Shown piece after piece: positions 36,778 to 48,889 of a stretch of DNA of 64,000 nt. Source of the stretch: Monosporascus cannonballus. Lineage: Eukaryota; Ascomycota; Sordariomycetes; Xylariales. The stretch's first letter is position 1. Each line of letters begins with the position of its first letter. Under the pieces are notes generated by a model. That model searched no databases. It saw only the letters and a program-made list of their open reading frames with translations, and was not told the DNA's origin. Both the position numbers and the translations under genes were made by a program. The DNA is taken from the NCBI GenBank assembly GCA_004154925.1, contig QJNS01000154.1, positions 122,322 to 186,321 on the forward strand, given 5' to 3'.

Positions 36778-36964
36778 TGTCGCAGATTAGGGGTGTCTCT
36801 GTTGGTTATCAAAGCCCCAAGCACCCCGGAATAATCTTATTATGGAGAGCTCACAGCATATAGAGAGCTTCCTAGCCACCACTCCTTAGAGCCAATTCTA
36901 GTCAGACAATTATCACTTTCCATACCTTATGCAACCTTATCTTCCGATCAGCTTAACTGTGACA
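36778..36964 (-). repeat. Solo LTR of family B
   Basis: 187 bp. Read on the minus strand it starts TGTCACAGTTAAGCTGATCGG shortened by one base at the end of the shared block, and it ends in CTAATCTGCGACA. It is flanked by an exact CTTGG duplication (36773-36777 and 36965-36969). It lies in balanced DNA and is much less AT-shifted than the copies in the blocks, so it helps define the ancestral LTR. Confidence 0.88.
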
Positions 36965-38011
36965 CTTGGAATAACTAATAAGCTTAGGTATCTTAGACAG
37001 GGATATCTTCCTATAATATCATCTCTTGAGCAATATGAGCCATAAAAGGCAAGCTCCCTTATTTGAGTCTAAGAGAAATGAAGAACGCCCAATCGACATT
37101 GTCATGGAAATAAAAATATGGCCGTAGCTAACTTATAGCAAAGGCGCTATATGATGCCAAGCTGGCCTGAAAGATAGGCACCTACGTTAGTGGAGAATGA
37201 TGCCGTTCAACCGAAGACTTTACCTCGCAATCTCCATTATGGCTTAACAAAGCCATGAGAGTAAGACAACGGATTCCAGCGTAGTAGCTAAGGCTACTCC
37301 GGTGGATAATCATAAACAAGGACTTTTTGACTAGCACTTACCACTGAGACTCAAACACTCGGATCTCCGAAAGCGAGGCTTTGTCTACTCCATACCTAAT
37401 CTATTCCCAACAGGCTTTGCGGTGTTACGACTGCTATTCTTCAAGGAAATTGTCATGGATTGGCTACCGCATGACACTGCATGATCAGATCGGGTTCCCC
37501 TTATACACAAAACCTAGTTTCTGACGGATGGATGCTTAGAGGCTGATTGTTCAGCGGCTCAGAGATTGGCAACGTTCGATTCGGCCATCTTGCCGATCAG
37601 GTCGACTACCGTGATGACTAACGTATAGGTGATCAACGGTGGTCCTCTCTAGCCGGTTAAGCTTAGCTAGGAAAGGCAGGTACCACTTGTTGTAAGAGAC
37701 AAGGCTATCCCCTATCCACTATAAACCAAGTACGCGGAGTCCGAGCCTTGTCAATAACCCCCGACCTCTCCACCAGATCGCCAATCTCCAACAACATGGA
37801 GACTGTACCCCCCTTGGCGGTTATCATTTCAATGCCGTTATCGGCTCTATATGAGCATAGTCAAGCTCCCTCTGGGTCATATAAGAATAACACTCTCTTC
37901 TGCCGCAATGCGGTTGGAGTGGCGCACAAGGGGCATCGGTTGACGAGGTTGTCCTTCTCTTTATCTGCATTGCTCTGTTGATGTCTGCTGTGCGGTTCAT
38001 TGATCACCAAG
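36965..38011. other. intergenic
   Basis: No gene was seen. The frames present are short and without motifs. The end of the stretch is the old promoter region of the M20 pseudogene. Confidence 0.4.
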
Positions 38012-39429
38012 ATGCGGCAACCCGTTTTCAGCAATACGGCAGTCCTCTCGCTGGCCACTGTCGGGCCTGTCGTGGCATCTAACAGCCTGAAAACTCCCAT
38101 ACACCGGGGCCATCGATCATACCTGCGGTCGATATCAGAATATGTAGACTCCATTGCCGATGACATATGGCCGGTCAACAAGGAGTTGCATGGCAACCCC
38201 GAACTGGGTTATATGGAGTTCAAAGCACATAAGCTCCTTACATCATTCATGGAATCTCATGAAGGATGGAATGTCTCCCGGTCTATCTATGGCTCTGAGA
38301 CGGCGTTCTCGGCTACCTGTGAGGGCACAGGCGATGGTCCAATCGTTTCGTTCAATGCTTAGTATGGTAAGTTTCCCAGAGAGAATTTTACTTTTCCAGT
38401 CATTGTATTGCTGATGTCTAACACGTCCGACATAGATGCTTTGCCTGGCTTTAGGTCATGCTTGCGGTCACAACCTGATCGCAACGGTCGCGGTAACCGG
38501 CGCTCTTGCCACTGCTGAGATTATGAAGGCAGAGAAGTTGCCCGGAAAGGTGATCCTTTTCGGCACACCAGCCGAGGAAAGTACGTTGAACCCCCTCAAT
38601 GTTTTCCATCTTCTGGTAATCTAACCTGCGCACTCGTTAGGCCTCGGCGGTAAGGTCAAAATGCTCGAAGCTGGCGTTTTCCATGACCATAATATTAGCA
38701 TCAGTTTGATTGCGCACCCAGGGTTGAGCGACACGGCGTACATGGTCACGTCGTCGACAGACCGTCTAGACCTTGAGTATTACGGCAAGACGGCCCACGC
38801 GGCTGCCGCGCCGTATGAGGGTGTCAACGCCCAGGACGCCTTAGTGCTCGCCTATAACGCCATCGCTATGCTACGGCAGCAGTCCAAGGCTACTGACCTG
38901 GTCCATGGCGTTATTACCGAAGGCGGGCAGTCGATTAACGTAATTCCGGAATTAGCCACGGCCTCATTCCCAGATCCGGTCTAAAGACGACAACGACCTA
39001 GCACCGTGGACAGAGCGGCTATTAAAGTGCGCCGAGGCCGGGGCGCTGGCCACCGGTGCCGAGCTAAACCGTACCATGCGTCCACATGGATACTCTAATA
39101 TGGTCAACAATGAGGTGCTCGTCGGTTTCTTTTATAAGAACTACGAAGACCTTAACGGCACGCTTCCGGACAGGGCAACCGACAGTATGAGAACACCAGG
39201 CGGCAGCACTGACCAAGGCAATATCGCTTGGGAGTTCCCATCGATCCAGCCAATGTTCGCTATCTATATCGAGAACGGCAGCCTACCCAGCGGCGGACCT
39301 CACACGGCTCCTTTCGAAGTCCCCGCAGGGACGAAACTGTCGTTCAAGAAGGCGTTAAAGGTTGCCAAGGCCATGGCTGGTGTAGCGGTTGATGTCTTGG
39401 CCACGGAGGGGATGGTTGATAAGGCATAG
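38012..39429 (+). pseudogene. Secreted M20 family peptidase/amidohydrolase pseudogene
   Basis: The sequence follows fungal M20 (dipeptidase / aminoacylase-like) metallopeptidases from end to end. There is a signal-like N-terminus, DSIADDIWPVNKELHGNPELGYMEFKA, then the metal-site motifs GHACGHN, GTPAEES and KTAHAAAAPYEG, a late GGSTDQGNIAW and the final GGPHTAPFEVPAG. Two introns remain recognisable (38367-38435 and 38581-38640). Lesions are a TAG at 38360-38362 just before the YDALPG segment, a one-base frame change near 38450-38453 just before GHACGHN, a second near 38970 (ATASF then RSKDDNDL), and probably a TAG at 39427-39429 before coding-like EEIKSLPS. Four independent breaks make one sequencing error an unlikely explanation. 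The locus is probably dead but recent, since motifs are well preserved. Confidence 0.85.
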
Positions 39430-42400
39430 GAGGAAATCAAGAGCCTACCTTCTAGGAATGGAACCTCATCCTCAAGAAGGCGGCGTTCGCTGATGCCCTA
39501 AAAAGGGGGTGCAGTCTAGTTATGTACTGTATATAGGAGCAGATGCATTATCCGGACGCTTATTGTGGCTCTGGGCATACCCAATTAATATAGTAAAAGT
39601 TAGAACGTTACCACGACGTCATTGCATTGCCTCTCTTCATCAATGTGGTCGGGTTCTTTATAAAAACTGTTGGGCAGTGCATTTTTGTGACAAGGCGATG
39701 ATGCCACCCTTATTAGTCACCAGAATATTATCCGTCTATGCTCTCTTGGGCGAGTATCGCAAGTGTTTTGGCGCCTCTCTAACAACTCTGTCATCGCTCA
39801 CATTCGTGCTTCCCAGCGACCGCTTGTTCCGGTGGTAGAGCAATCTACCAATGCCCTGTAAAATCTCCCTTCGATTAGGCTCCTGGCCCTCGGTGAGTTA
39901 GAAGTTCTTTCCAACCGTCTAAAACGCTTCGTGCCACGTCTTAGTGTACGTCAAAAGATTAAAGTGCAGTGACATCACTAGCTTGGGTTGAGCAGAGCGC
40001 CTCTTTGGCAACCCGCAGGCGGCCAGGATACGGCTGAGAACGAACTACCTCCTAAATTGAACGCTCGTTCGCCGCAAGTTGGTCCCCTGATATGTACCCA
40101 GAGCATACTTTCTCGAAGACCTGCCTGCCGAAATTACTCTGTACAAGGTTGTGCATTCTTGAAATGCTTGCCGGGTCAGGCCTGCAGCCGGCATTCTCTG
40201 CTTTCTTGAAGCCAATCACCTGCGACTGTCCGACCGTCGGACCAAGTGGGGGTCATTATATTTGGTGTGATGTTTCTATGAGACCCTGACATCACACACT
40301 GAAGCATATACAACTGAAAAAGCTTTATTATCAGGCTCTACCCTCCAAGAGGTCCTAGCTGGAAAGAGAGGACGGCGAAGCCTCTCTAAATACATGGAAA
40401 ATCAACTGTAGCTATGAGGCATGGCTGTCGAAAGTGACCGTAGGTGGTCCGATAAGTGGTGCAACTGATGGTTCCATTTATATGGGCCTTCGGCTAGGTC
40501 CGACAGTTTCGTTCTGATGACTCTCCTGAAATTCGGTGAGAAGTTCTCCACCGATGACTCCCTGAAAAATGGGCAGTAAGAACATCGCGGATATGGTCCA
40601 TAGGTTAAACGTGAGGCATTACCATCTGCACATTGTTCGTCTTCCGTTTCATGCATTTGAAGGAAGTCGAAGCGATTTTTAAGTTGTAAGAGAGCTTAAT
40701 CATTCTTTCCGTAAGCCTACTTCTCGACGGGAAGCTTTTAGAGTAAGTCGAGAATTCGCCGAAAACGAAAATGGCTTAGCCTGGCTTTTTGAATTGGCGT
40801 GAGTCTCTAGTGATAACTTTTGGATATACGCAGCATGGCTATTATCATCTTGCTCTTTCCCCCCTACAGTAGCTTATCCGAGCTCCCCGTAAGGAATTGC
40901 CTGATACGCTTGGTGTATGGCTTCACGGCCAGGCATTGCCCGTTGTATGGCAGCTAGAATGCGTGCTGCGATTGGCGTGACTTTGTCCTGGACTGTTGTA
41001 TAGCGTCTACAATTTCAGCAACGCTGCCAGAATCGCTTGATTACTCGAATGGCACGCACGTCGTTTGCTCCCAGAGAAACCGTCGGATGTGAATACTATT
41101 CCTTTTGTATACTGGATACCCCACAGTAATGGGTTATCGTAGATTACCGTTCAGCTTGACTGATGGTTGTGCGAGGAGTATTGGTGGTCTAGAAGGATCG
41201 AATACGAAAGGACAAGGTACTGCCGAGAGACAGCTACTGTAGCAAAGAATTCTGTAGATCAATTGGAACTCGACTGACTGCGGCGAAAGAATCCAACAGC
41301 CGCGAGAGTGTGGTTTTCTTAATTGTGGTTTAATAAGCAAATGCGTAAGTCGTGAAATGGAATACCGCCATTAGATCGCATTGGGATAACTTATTTTACG
41401 TATTTGAAGCCTCCCATCTACCCAGCGTTACTTGAGAAGAATCCAAAACCTCAGACGGGAAGAGGAGGCTCAGGGATGTGCAAGAATGCTGTCCCGAGGG
41501 TGTTCTGAATTTGCACAGTCTTCTCAAATTTTCCACCTAGCCGGCGTTAGCAGTACTTCCCTATAATCACCTATTAGCCCATATATAATGACAGAAGATC
41601 TTGCTCTGGGATGACAGACTGCCAGGGGAAAGGGGTGCACAGCGTGAAAGGCAGGAAGCAGTCTCACAGGTAGGTCGCAGTAGACTAGACCAGTAACGCC
41701 TGTCCTTCCCGATATATGGGAGGCAAAAGGCCCTATATATACACCTACAACGCCAGTATAGCCCCCTTGTATGGCCCCTTTCTAGAAGATTCGATCATAG
41801 CACATGGCAGACAAATATACTATGTATTGTCGCTTTAAATCTTGACTCACGGCTATGCAAAGCTTGATGCTATCTCGATGCGTAAAGGTCCCATGCTCTC
41901 TCTACTGAGTATCATGCTTGCCTAGATACATCATAGATAGTGCCAATATAAACATCTAGTTGTCTGATCATGTTACAATATTCAGATGGACGCCATACTT
42001 AAACTTTCAGTAGGGTGTACGCTGAATATTGTCACGGCGTGCATCCCGTGCACCTACGCCAGTATATCATGATGCCATGGTCCAAACGGCATACAGGCTT
42101 TGAGTCTCTGGCATGGGTTATTACGTGCTGGCTTGGAAGAAATATTAAGGAATGACGGTGTGAAAACCATGCGCTGATATTTGTTCACTTTAGAACGAGA
42201 CTAGCCTTAATAAGGCAAGTGTTTCTTGAAGAGAGCGGTTCACGCCATCCACGAAACTATTTATGGCTGACGATGTGGTGTAGAAAAAGATAACTTTAAT
42301 TTGGTGCCTACTCTGACGATGAGCTCAAGCAGGGAAGGAGGAGCACCAACGCCTGTTATATGCTTGCTTTTCTTTTCGGCGGACTGAGGACGGCAGTGGT

Positions 42401-43513
42401 GGATGCCTTATATCCTCGTGGCTACAACTGTCCAAGGGCACACCCTGGTGAATGTATGGAAAATGAAATATGGGCAAAAGAAGGCGAGAGGGGAAAAGCT
42501 CAGGCCAGATTCGAATCCATTGCTCCGGAGTTGAGTTGACCCTCAGCCCCATCCAAGATTCCCCCTGACCCTAGGAAAGACCCGAAGATTTTATCATACC
42601 CTTACCAGCTGCACCATGAGCGATCAAACTCGAAATACAACTAGACTGGGCTGGTGAAAGAGCAGGGCCCTACTATGTTTTATAAGGCCGCAATGCTATT
42701 CTGAGAGGGCCCCTACAACCATTCTTGCCTCCCATGACCGTGACGATATATGTCATCGAATAACGGAACGAATAACTGCCTCAGAGTCTCCTTAGCACAA
42801 TGCTGCCTCGATGCGCCAGGGCATGACCAAACGGAGGGCATCCTCGTGACTCCTTTTTTACGACCCTTGACTGGAAAGTAAACGTTTTTCAATGGAGCCG
42901 CTCAGAGGATATAAAAAACTCAACAGTCTCAGCTAGAGCCACGCCTTAATGACGAGGGTCCCATCTGTCAGGGATGGTCGTGTCGATATTGAATGAAGAG
43001 TGCATCTTCGTACGAAACATCATTACCAAGGCGTGCCACACTGAGAACCGCGCGATAATCTCAAGTAGATTGCTTAGGGTCCCCGTGCTAGGAGCGTCTT
43101 ATCAACCGCCACTTCCGCGCAGTTTACGGTCCAGTATATATAGATTGACATGATTTATAATTAATGAAGGCCCTGATAATATCAATTTGATCTTCCAACC
43201 GTAACAATTTAAATACCCCAGTAGCTCGCTGCCAATGTGGTTGTTGACTAAGGGGGGAGCTGTCAGGTGAAGACATATTAAAGTTGGGGCTAATGCGGGC
43301 TAAGCTGCGGGGAGCATGGGCTTCAAATGGCCCAAGCTCCAGTGGGGCCACGGAGGACCGCGTGTTCATCACGTCCCCTGCTGTGGAAACCACCATAGGG
43401 CTAATCTGTACCCATCCCTCATTCCTCGAGGAGCTTGACGCGCTGTCATACAAAAGCAACTGGAACTGCCGACCTGCCAATTCGGACACCTCTACGACCG
43501 GAGGAATACCAAT
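39430..43513. other. gene-free interval
   Basis: About 4 kb with no supported gene. Frames reach at most about 110 codons, except one of 177 codons on the minus strand (43124-43657) that mostly overlaps the RO-10-like gene and its leader. No LTR or tRNA was recognised. Composition is balanced, so this is not a RIP block. Confidence 0.4.
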
Positions 43514-44183
43514 ATGGAATCCGAAATCGACAACACGACCCTTTCCACCCTCTCCCTCCTCGAAGCGCGGTTGCTCCGCATCGAGCACCTCCTCTACGGC
43601 CATGCGGTCCAGCAACCGAAGACGTCCGCGTTCAAGAGCATGAGCAACCTCGAACACCGCTTCGCGAGGCTTCTACAGGGGGTGCGCGTTTACGCGGAGC
43701 TCCTCAAGATCTGTACGTCCTCGACGCCCGGATTTCAATTGCTGAACGGGGAGCTCGGGGATTACTAACATTAGTTACAACACAGACAAATCACACCCGG
43801 ATCTCTTCCAAGCCCCGCCGGCCGCCGAGCCGCCGTCCACACTGCTGCCGCCCGAGGCCGTCCGCGCCGTCGTGCTGTCAGCCGCGTCATCGTTCCCGGC
43901 CACGGCGTCGGCGCTCACGGCCGTCTCCGACACGCCAGTGCCGGACCCGACGCTCAGCGCAGAGCTCGCCGCCCTGCTGCCGCGCATGCGGGGCGTTGAG
44001 GCTGCGCAGCTGGCGCAGGCAGCCGAGATCGCGGAGCTGCGCGTACGCAGCGAGGCCGTCGTCCGCCGCTGGTACGAGCGCCGCGTCCTCGACTACTCGG
44101 ACTTCGTGGCCGACGTCGAGGGCCGCGTCGAGAGGGCCGAGCGCGCCGTGCGCAGGGCCGAGAGGGCGCGCGACGAGATCTGA
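43514..44183 (+). CDS. ro-10: Dynactin subunit p24 / nuclear distribution protein RO-10-like
   Basis: Exons 43514-43712 and 43786-44183 join to 198 residues. The intron starts GTACGT, ends CACAG and has a TACTAAC branch site. The N-terminus (TLSTLSLLEARLLRIEHLLYG) and the segment around the splice site (RVYAELLKIYKSHPDLFQAPP) match what I recall of fungal RO-10, the Neurospora nuclear distribution protein equivalent to dynactin p22/p24 in the shoulder/sidearm of dynactin. That complex activates cytoplasmic dynein for nuclear movement. The C-terminal half is a long Ala/Glu/Arg-rich coiled coil (AAEIAELRVRSEAVVRRWYE, then VERAERAVRRAERA). Size fits the family. The identification is by motif memory; as a generic coiled-coil protein the family call could be wrong at low probability. 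Confidence 0.82.
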
Positions 44184-44588
44184 AGTGAGGGCTTCGAAGA
44201 ACGTTGCGTGCTAGGCAACCCGGTCGGGATGGTTGGTGGATGTTGTGCTAACAGCGATACCCTACCTTGAGGACATCGGTTACGCGAGTCGACCTGCATG
44301 CTCCCTGGGCACATGCCGCGTGAATCAGCCAACTACCGGGCTATTGACGCGTAACCTGGCTTCCCTCGGTGGCCCGACGCTGGAAAGCGGGTTTATGCGC
44401 CTATTTGTGGGGGCCGGCCTGGGGATATTAGCCGGCGGGTTCGCACGGATGCTGAAACAGCCCTGGTCAAATTTGCCGGCTTTGGGCCAGACTGCGGCTC
44501 CGTCACGCTGCGAAGCAAGGGCTTTGCCGGAAATTGGAACGCACGTCATTATATATATGGTCGAAATCATGCGAAATGAGAGTTATGA
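44184..44588. other. intergenic up to the element B insertion
   Basis: 3' flank of the RO-10-like gene. A 127-codon frame on the plus strand runs into the LTR and shows no motif. The 5 bp TATGA at 44584-44588 is the left target duplication of element B. Confidence 0.5.
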
Positions 44589-44781
44589 TGTGACAGTTAG
44601 GCTGATCGGTAGATAAGGTAACATAGAGCGTGGGAAGTGATAATTAATTGTCTTGATAGAATTAAGCTTTAGAGAGCGGTGACTAGGAAGCTTTCTATAT
44701 ACTGTGGGCGCGCCGGAATAAGGTTTTTCCGGGGGGCTGGGAGTTTGAAATGATTAATATAAATACCTTTATTTTACGATA
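44589..44781 (+). repeat. Element B left LTR
   Basis: 193 bp starting TGTGACAGTTAGGCTGATCGG shortened by one base at its end, with later blocks CTAGGAAGCTTTCTATATAC and CCGGAATAAGG, ending TTTTACGATA where less mutated copies read CCACGACA. Strand given relative to the TG start. Confidence 0.85.
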
Positions 44782-44794
44782 TACCTCTTAAAGA

Positions 44795-44895
44795 ATGTAA
44801 GATAAGCGAGGGTGCGACGCTAGCCACAAGACCGAAAGATCAACAATTTCAAGCCCTAATTGGGGTTTAAGCACTTAAATCCACCTTGTAAGAGC
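44795..44895 (+). repeat. Repeat E, copy 1
   Basis: About 100 bp just inside the left LTR of element B: GTAAGATAAGCGAGGGTGCG, then GACCGAAAGATCAACAATTT, then CCACCTTGTAAG. Two more mutated copies in the same orientation are at about 47955-48055 and 55470-55565. Confidence 0.75.
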
Positions 44896-45256
44896 GCATA
44901 CAACAAACTTCCAGCTACATTATAAAGAAAAGAAAGATATTTTTTTAAGTTTGTTTATTATAATTTTTATAATTTTTAAATAATCGTTATAAAAGAAAAT
45001 TACGTAATTAATTTATTTAGTTAATAAAAAATAAACCGTATATATATTAAATATATAAAAGAAATTTGTTATTATATTTTTTTTCCCTTATTATTATTAC
45101 AATAACGGGTATTATAATAATAAGTTTACGTTTTACTTTTTACATATTTATTTTTTTAATTAATTTTATATGTAAAAAAAATTTCAGTTCGTATAATTAT
45201 TTCATAAATATTTTAAGTTAAGTAAAAATAATCGTAATATTAATATCTAATACAAA

Positions 45257-45328
<72 letters not shown>

Positions 45329-45361
45329 GTTATTATTATTATTTATTATTATTATTATTAT
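45257..45361 (+). repeat. (TTA)n microsatellite
   Basis: About 105 bp of ATT/TTA trinucleotides with two small interruptions. It is likely to be length-variable. Confidence 0.95.
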
Positions 45362-45574
45362 AAATTTGTTTATTGTATACATATTACTAATTATTAAATA
45401 TATTAATTATTAATAACGATAAATAATCGAAATAAAATATTTTATGGCATTTTCGTTACGTAATTCGTGGCCGTTGTCCGTATTTGTAAAACGCGCCGCG
45501 TATATATTAACGCTATCGTTATAATCATTGACGCCGACGCCATTACAATAATCGTTACAGTTACTGTCAGCTAG

Positions 45575-45750
45575 CCAGGTGTGCTATAGCACACCAAATA
45601 CGGAAATGTCACCTTCTGATTGGAATATATATACTCCGTTGCTAAGCTACACAAAAGTGGTACGCGTTGCAAGAACGCACGCAATTAGCTGAATACAACA
45701 ACGCAACTGATATCCCCTATATCTGACAGTTACGTTCGTACTTATTTTTA
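45575..45750 (+). repeat. Repeat D, copy 2, starting with an 18-bp palindrome
   Basis: The stretch begins with the perfect inverted repeat GGTGTGCTATAGCACACC and runs through TATATATACTCCGTTGCTA and TTAGCTGAATACAA to CTATATCTGACAG. It matches 24270-24470 in reverse. A balanced, CG-rich tail continues to about 45920. It may be an old LTR or SINE. Confidence 0.7.
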
Positions 45751-45999
45751 CGCCTATTACGTTTGCGCCCGCGTTTGTTCCTACTGCGCCTATACCTCTT
45801 ATGCTGCTCGTTTCGCTTACGTTTACCACTCGCCAGCTAACTGCTAACGTACGCGTTCAGCGCGTAATGCGCGTTGCGCCGAACCTTATTTAAGGTGCTT
45901 ACGTTCCGCGTTTACGAGCAAAAATATTAATAAGTATTTCGATATTATCGTAAGTAATTATTATTAACGTTATATCTCGGAATATATCTATATTTTAAT

Positions 46000-47950
46000 A
46001 TACGTAATTTTTTTTATTTTTTATTAATTATCAATTAAATTTATTTTCGCTTAACAGATTATTATACGCTTAATAAGAATCTTTATAATTAATATTAACT
46101 TTATTATAAATCTTTTTTATTTATTTTATTTTATTTATATATTTTTTAAAAAATTTAAATTATATAATAAAAAAATTACGATTTACGTACAGTTATATAC
46201 GTTTTTTTAAAAAAAAACTTAAAAACAAGAATAAAAATAAGAAAACTAGTATTTGTAGTTATTATTCCGGTAATCCTATTTATATTTATTAATATAATTA
46301 CTTTACGTACGTATATATTTATTTTAATTAAAAAATATAATTTTATTATTAAGTTAATTGTAACAAATATAATAATTTTTTTATTTATTTTTTTAAAAAA
46401 CTTCGTTCGAAAAAGCGAAAGTTTAGTAAAATTATATATTTTATTGTTTTTATTAAAGTGGAGCAGGATATTACGCCTATAATCAAATTCGGCTGATTAG
46501 AAAACCCGGGTTTGCATATATATTAAGAAGTTCTTTTTCGTTATAAATTTAACTTCTAAGACATTATCTATAACCATTACCACTTAATATTTTTTATTAC
46601 TTTAGTTATCGAGGTTCAACACCATTAATATAATCGGATTAAGTTTTTCATTTCGATAATCCCATTTCGTATCGTGATATAAAATAATCATCCGCATTAA
46701 TTAAAACCTATTTTTCTCTTACTCTAATTCATTATTATTACGATTTTTTAATAAAAGTTATTATAAATTTTATAAATTAATAAATAATTTGAAATTCTGA
46801 AAATTTTTATTTTTACAATATTTTCGTCAATTGGGTATTTAGTATTTCCAATATAAATAAATCAATTACGTTAAATAATTTCTTATTTTATATTTATTAT
46901 ATTTATATATTTTAAATATTTACGTAATATAATTTAACAACATCTTTTGTTTTTAATTGTTAACTTAATTATTTCTTAATTATTATAAAAATATTCCTGT
47001 TTTTATTGAATTATAAATTAAAAGTATTAAATAAATATTTACAAAATTATAATTTTTAACCGTAAAAATCGTAAATATTAATTAACAAATAACCTTTTAT
47101 ATAACCGGTTTTTTAAAAATATATATTGTAATATAATATTAAGAACATTATCTTATTTTAAGATTATCAACGAATGATATATTTTTAATAATTATAAAAA
47201 TATAAGCTTTTTTAATTTTAATTTTAAGTGCGATATTTTAATAAATATATATAATAACGGTAATAGATAATTTTAGTAATTATTATAATATATTTAATTA
47301 ATAGATTAACTAGAAGTTTTAATAATAAAAATACGATAAAAGTTTTATTTTAGCAGATTATTATTATTAACTTTAAAATATAACTTTTATATTTTTAAAA
47401 ACTTTTATTAATATTTTAAAAATTATTTCGATACTAAAAGTAAGTTTTTTTAAAGGAGTTAAAAATATAAATGTTCTTTGTTAATCTAAAATAAATAAAC
47501 AAAAGTTTGATCTATGAATTATATATTAAAATATTTTTTAAAAATTTATTTTGAATTATTTCAATATTTAACAATTAATATAGAATTTTTTCTTCCTTAA
47601 GTTCGTATAATTTCTTAATTTTAAAATAATTTTATAAGTTTATCCTAGTAATTAGATTAATCGGAAAATAATAAATCGTTTATAAAAATATTTAAAAATA
47701 AACGTACGTTATTCGTTATAAAATAGGTACGGCTTTTTTTAAAAATAATATAAGCGTTAAATTATACATCTATATATATTTTAAAAACTATTTAATAAAA
47801 TATAAGTTACAAAAATTCGTTTTACGCGCAAATTGTTTAAAAAAGTTTATAATATATCGAATTAACAAACTTAAATAATAAATTTAATTATTATAATTAT
47901 AATAATTTGGAAAAACTAAATTATAAATGTAATAATATACATATTAATAA
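46000..47950. other. AT-rich remnant without recognisable features
   Basis: Mutated DNA inside element B. No open frame, domain or repeat partner was recognised by eye. Confidence 0.6.
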
Positions 47951-47954
47951 TCGA

Positions 47955-48055
47955 AGTATAAGATAACGAAAGTACGATATTAACCACAATACTAAAAGGT
48001 TAACAATTTCAAACCTTAATAAGAATTTGAATATTTTAATCTATCTTATAGGGAC
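47955..48055 (+). repeat. Repeat E, copy 2
   Basis: A more mutated copy: CGATATTAACCACAATACTA, then AAGGTTAACAATTTCAAACC, then ATCTATCTTATAGGGACTAG. It shares GACTAGTT at its end with copy 3. Confidence 0.7.
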
Positions 48056-48167
48056 TAGTTATATATATTGTTATAATTATTTCTCCTTTTTCAATAAAAT
48101 TGTCCCGATTTTAGAACTGGATAAGATATCGAACCTTTAAGGCTTTACTGCGCTCTGTGAACATATA

Positions 48168-48585
48168 TGTTACGGATCCCCGAGTAGACCCGTTCTGGAG
48201 GCCCCAGGGCTGCAGAAAAGGGAAAAGCTCCACACTTTAAGTCACGTAACTTAGAGTGATCTAACTGATTTATTAGATCATATAGATTATTGTAATCTGA
48301 GTGATTTAACAGATTTAAGAGATTAATATTATATTAAGAAAATGAAAAAAGGTATAAGATTTCAGGTTTTTTATGTAGATAGTTATTTACTTAATTCCGC
48401 TTTTTAGTTATTAATTTAAGTTTTTAGCCAGAGGTAATCGTACCGTTTTTTGATTAAGAAAGGAATATCGTAAAATTTCCTTAACGAACATATTAAGTTA
48501 TTCTTCGCTTTATTATTACCTGTAAATTAAAACTTTTTTCGGATATTGTTTATATTACCAGGTGGTATATAATAGGTTCGTTATA
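48168..48585 (+). repeat. Element C 5' LTR
   Basis: 418 bp, TGTTACGGATCCCC to GGTTCGTTATA. It matches the 3' LTR at 54864 and the solo LTR at 56966, with differences that are mostly transitions. Confidence 0.92.
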
Positions 48586-48889
48586 TATTAATAGCTTTTT
48601 GATTAATAATTAATGGATAATTTATTACTTAGTTAGAGCATAAAGTTTCCTGAACTTAGTATAAATAATAACATAGGATAACATTCAGAAGATAAATAAT
48701 ATATACGACCTCCGTTATTAGCCAGTAAAATGTTATTAATAAAACTTAACGATTTACCCCTTATTAAAGAAATTTTTTAACTAATCGACAATATAGCACC
48801 TTTTATTATTCGATTTTAAAGAAATCCTTTTTCCTAACCTTAATAATAACTATCTTTAATTCCTTAGAATATTATTAAAGTCCAAAAAA

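Noticed and set aside
40402..40656. Minus-strand frame of 84 codons with several Cys and His
   Set aside because: The Cys/His spacing fits no zinc finger that I know, and there is no neighbouring exon to extend it.
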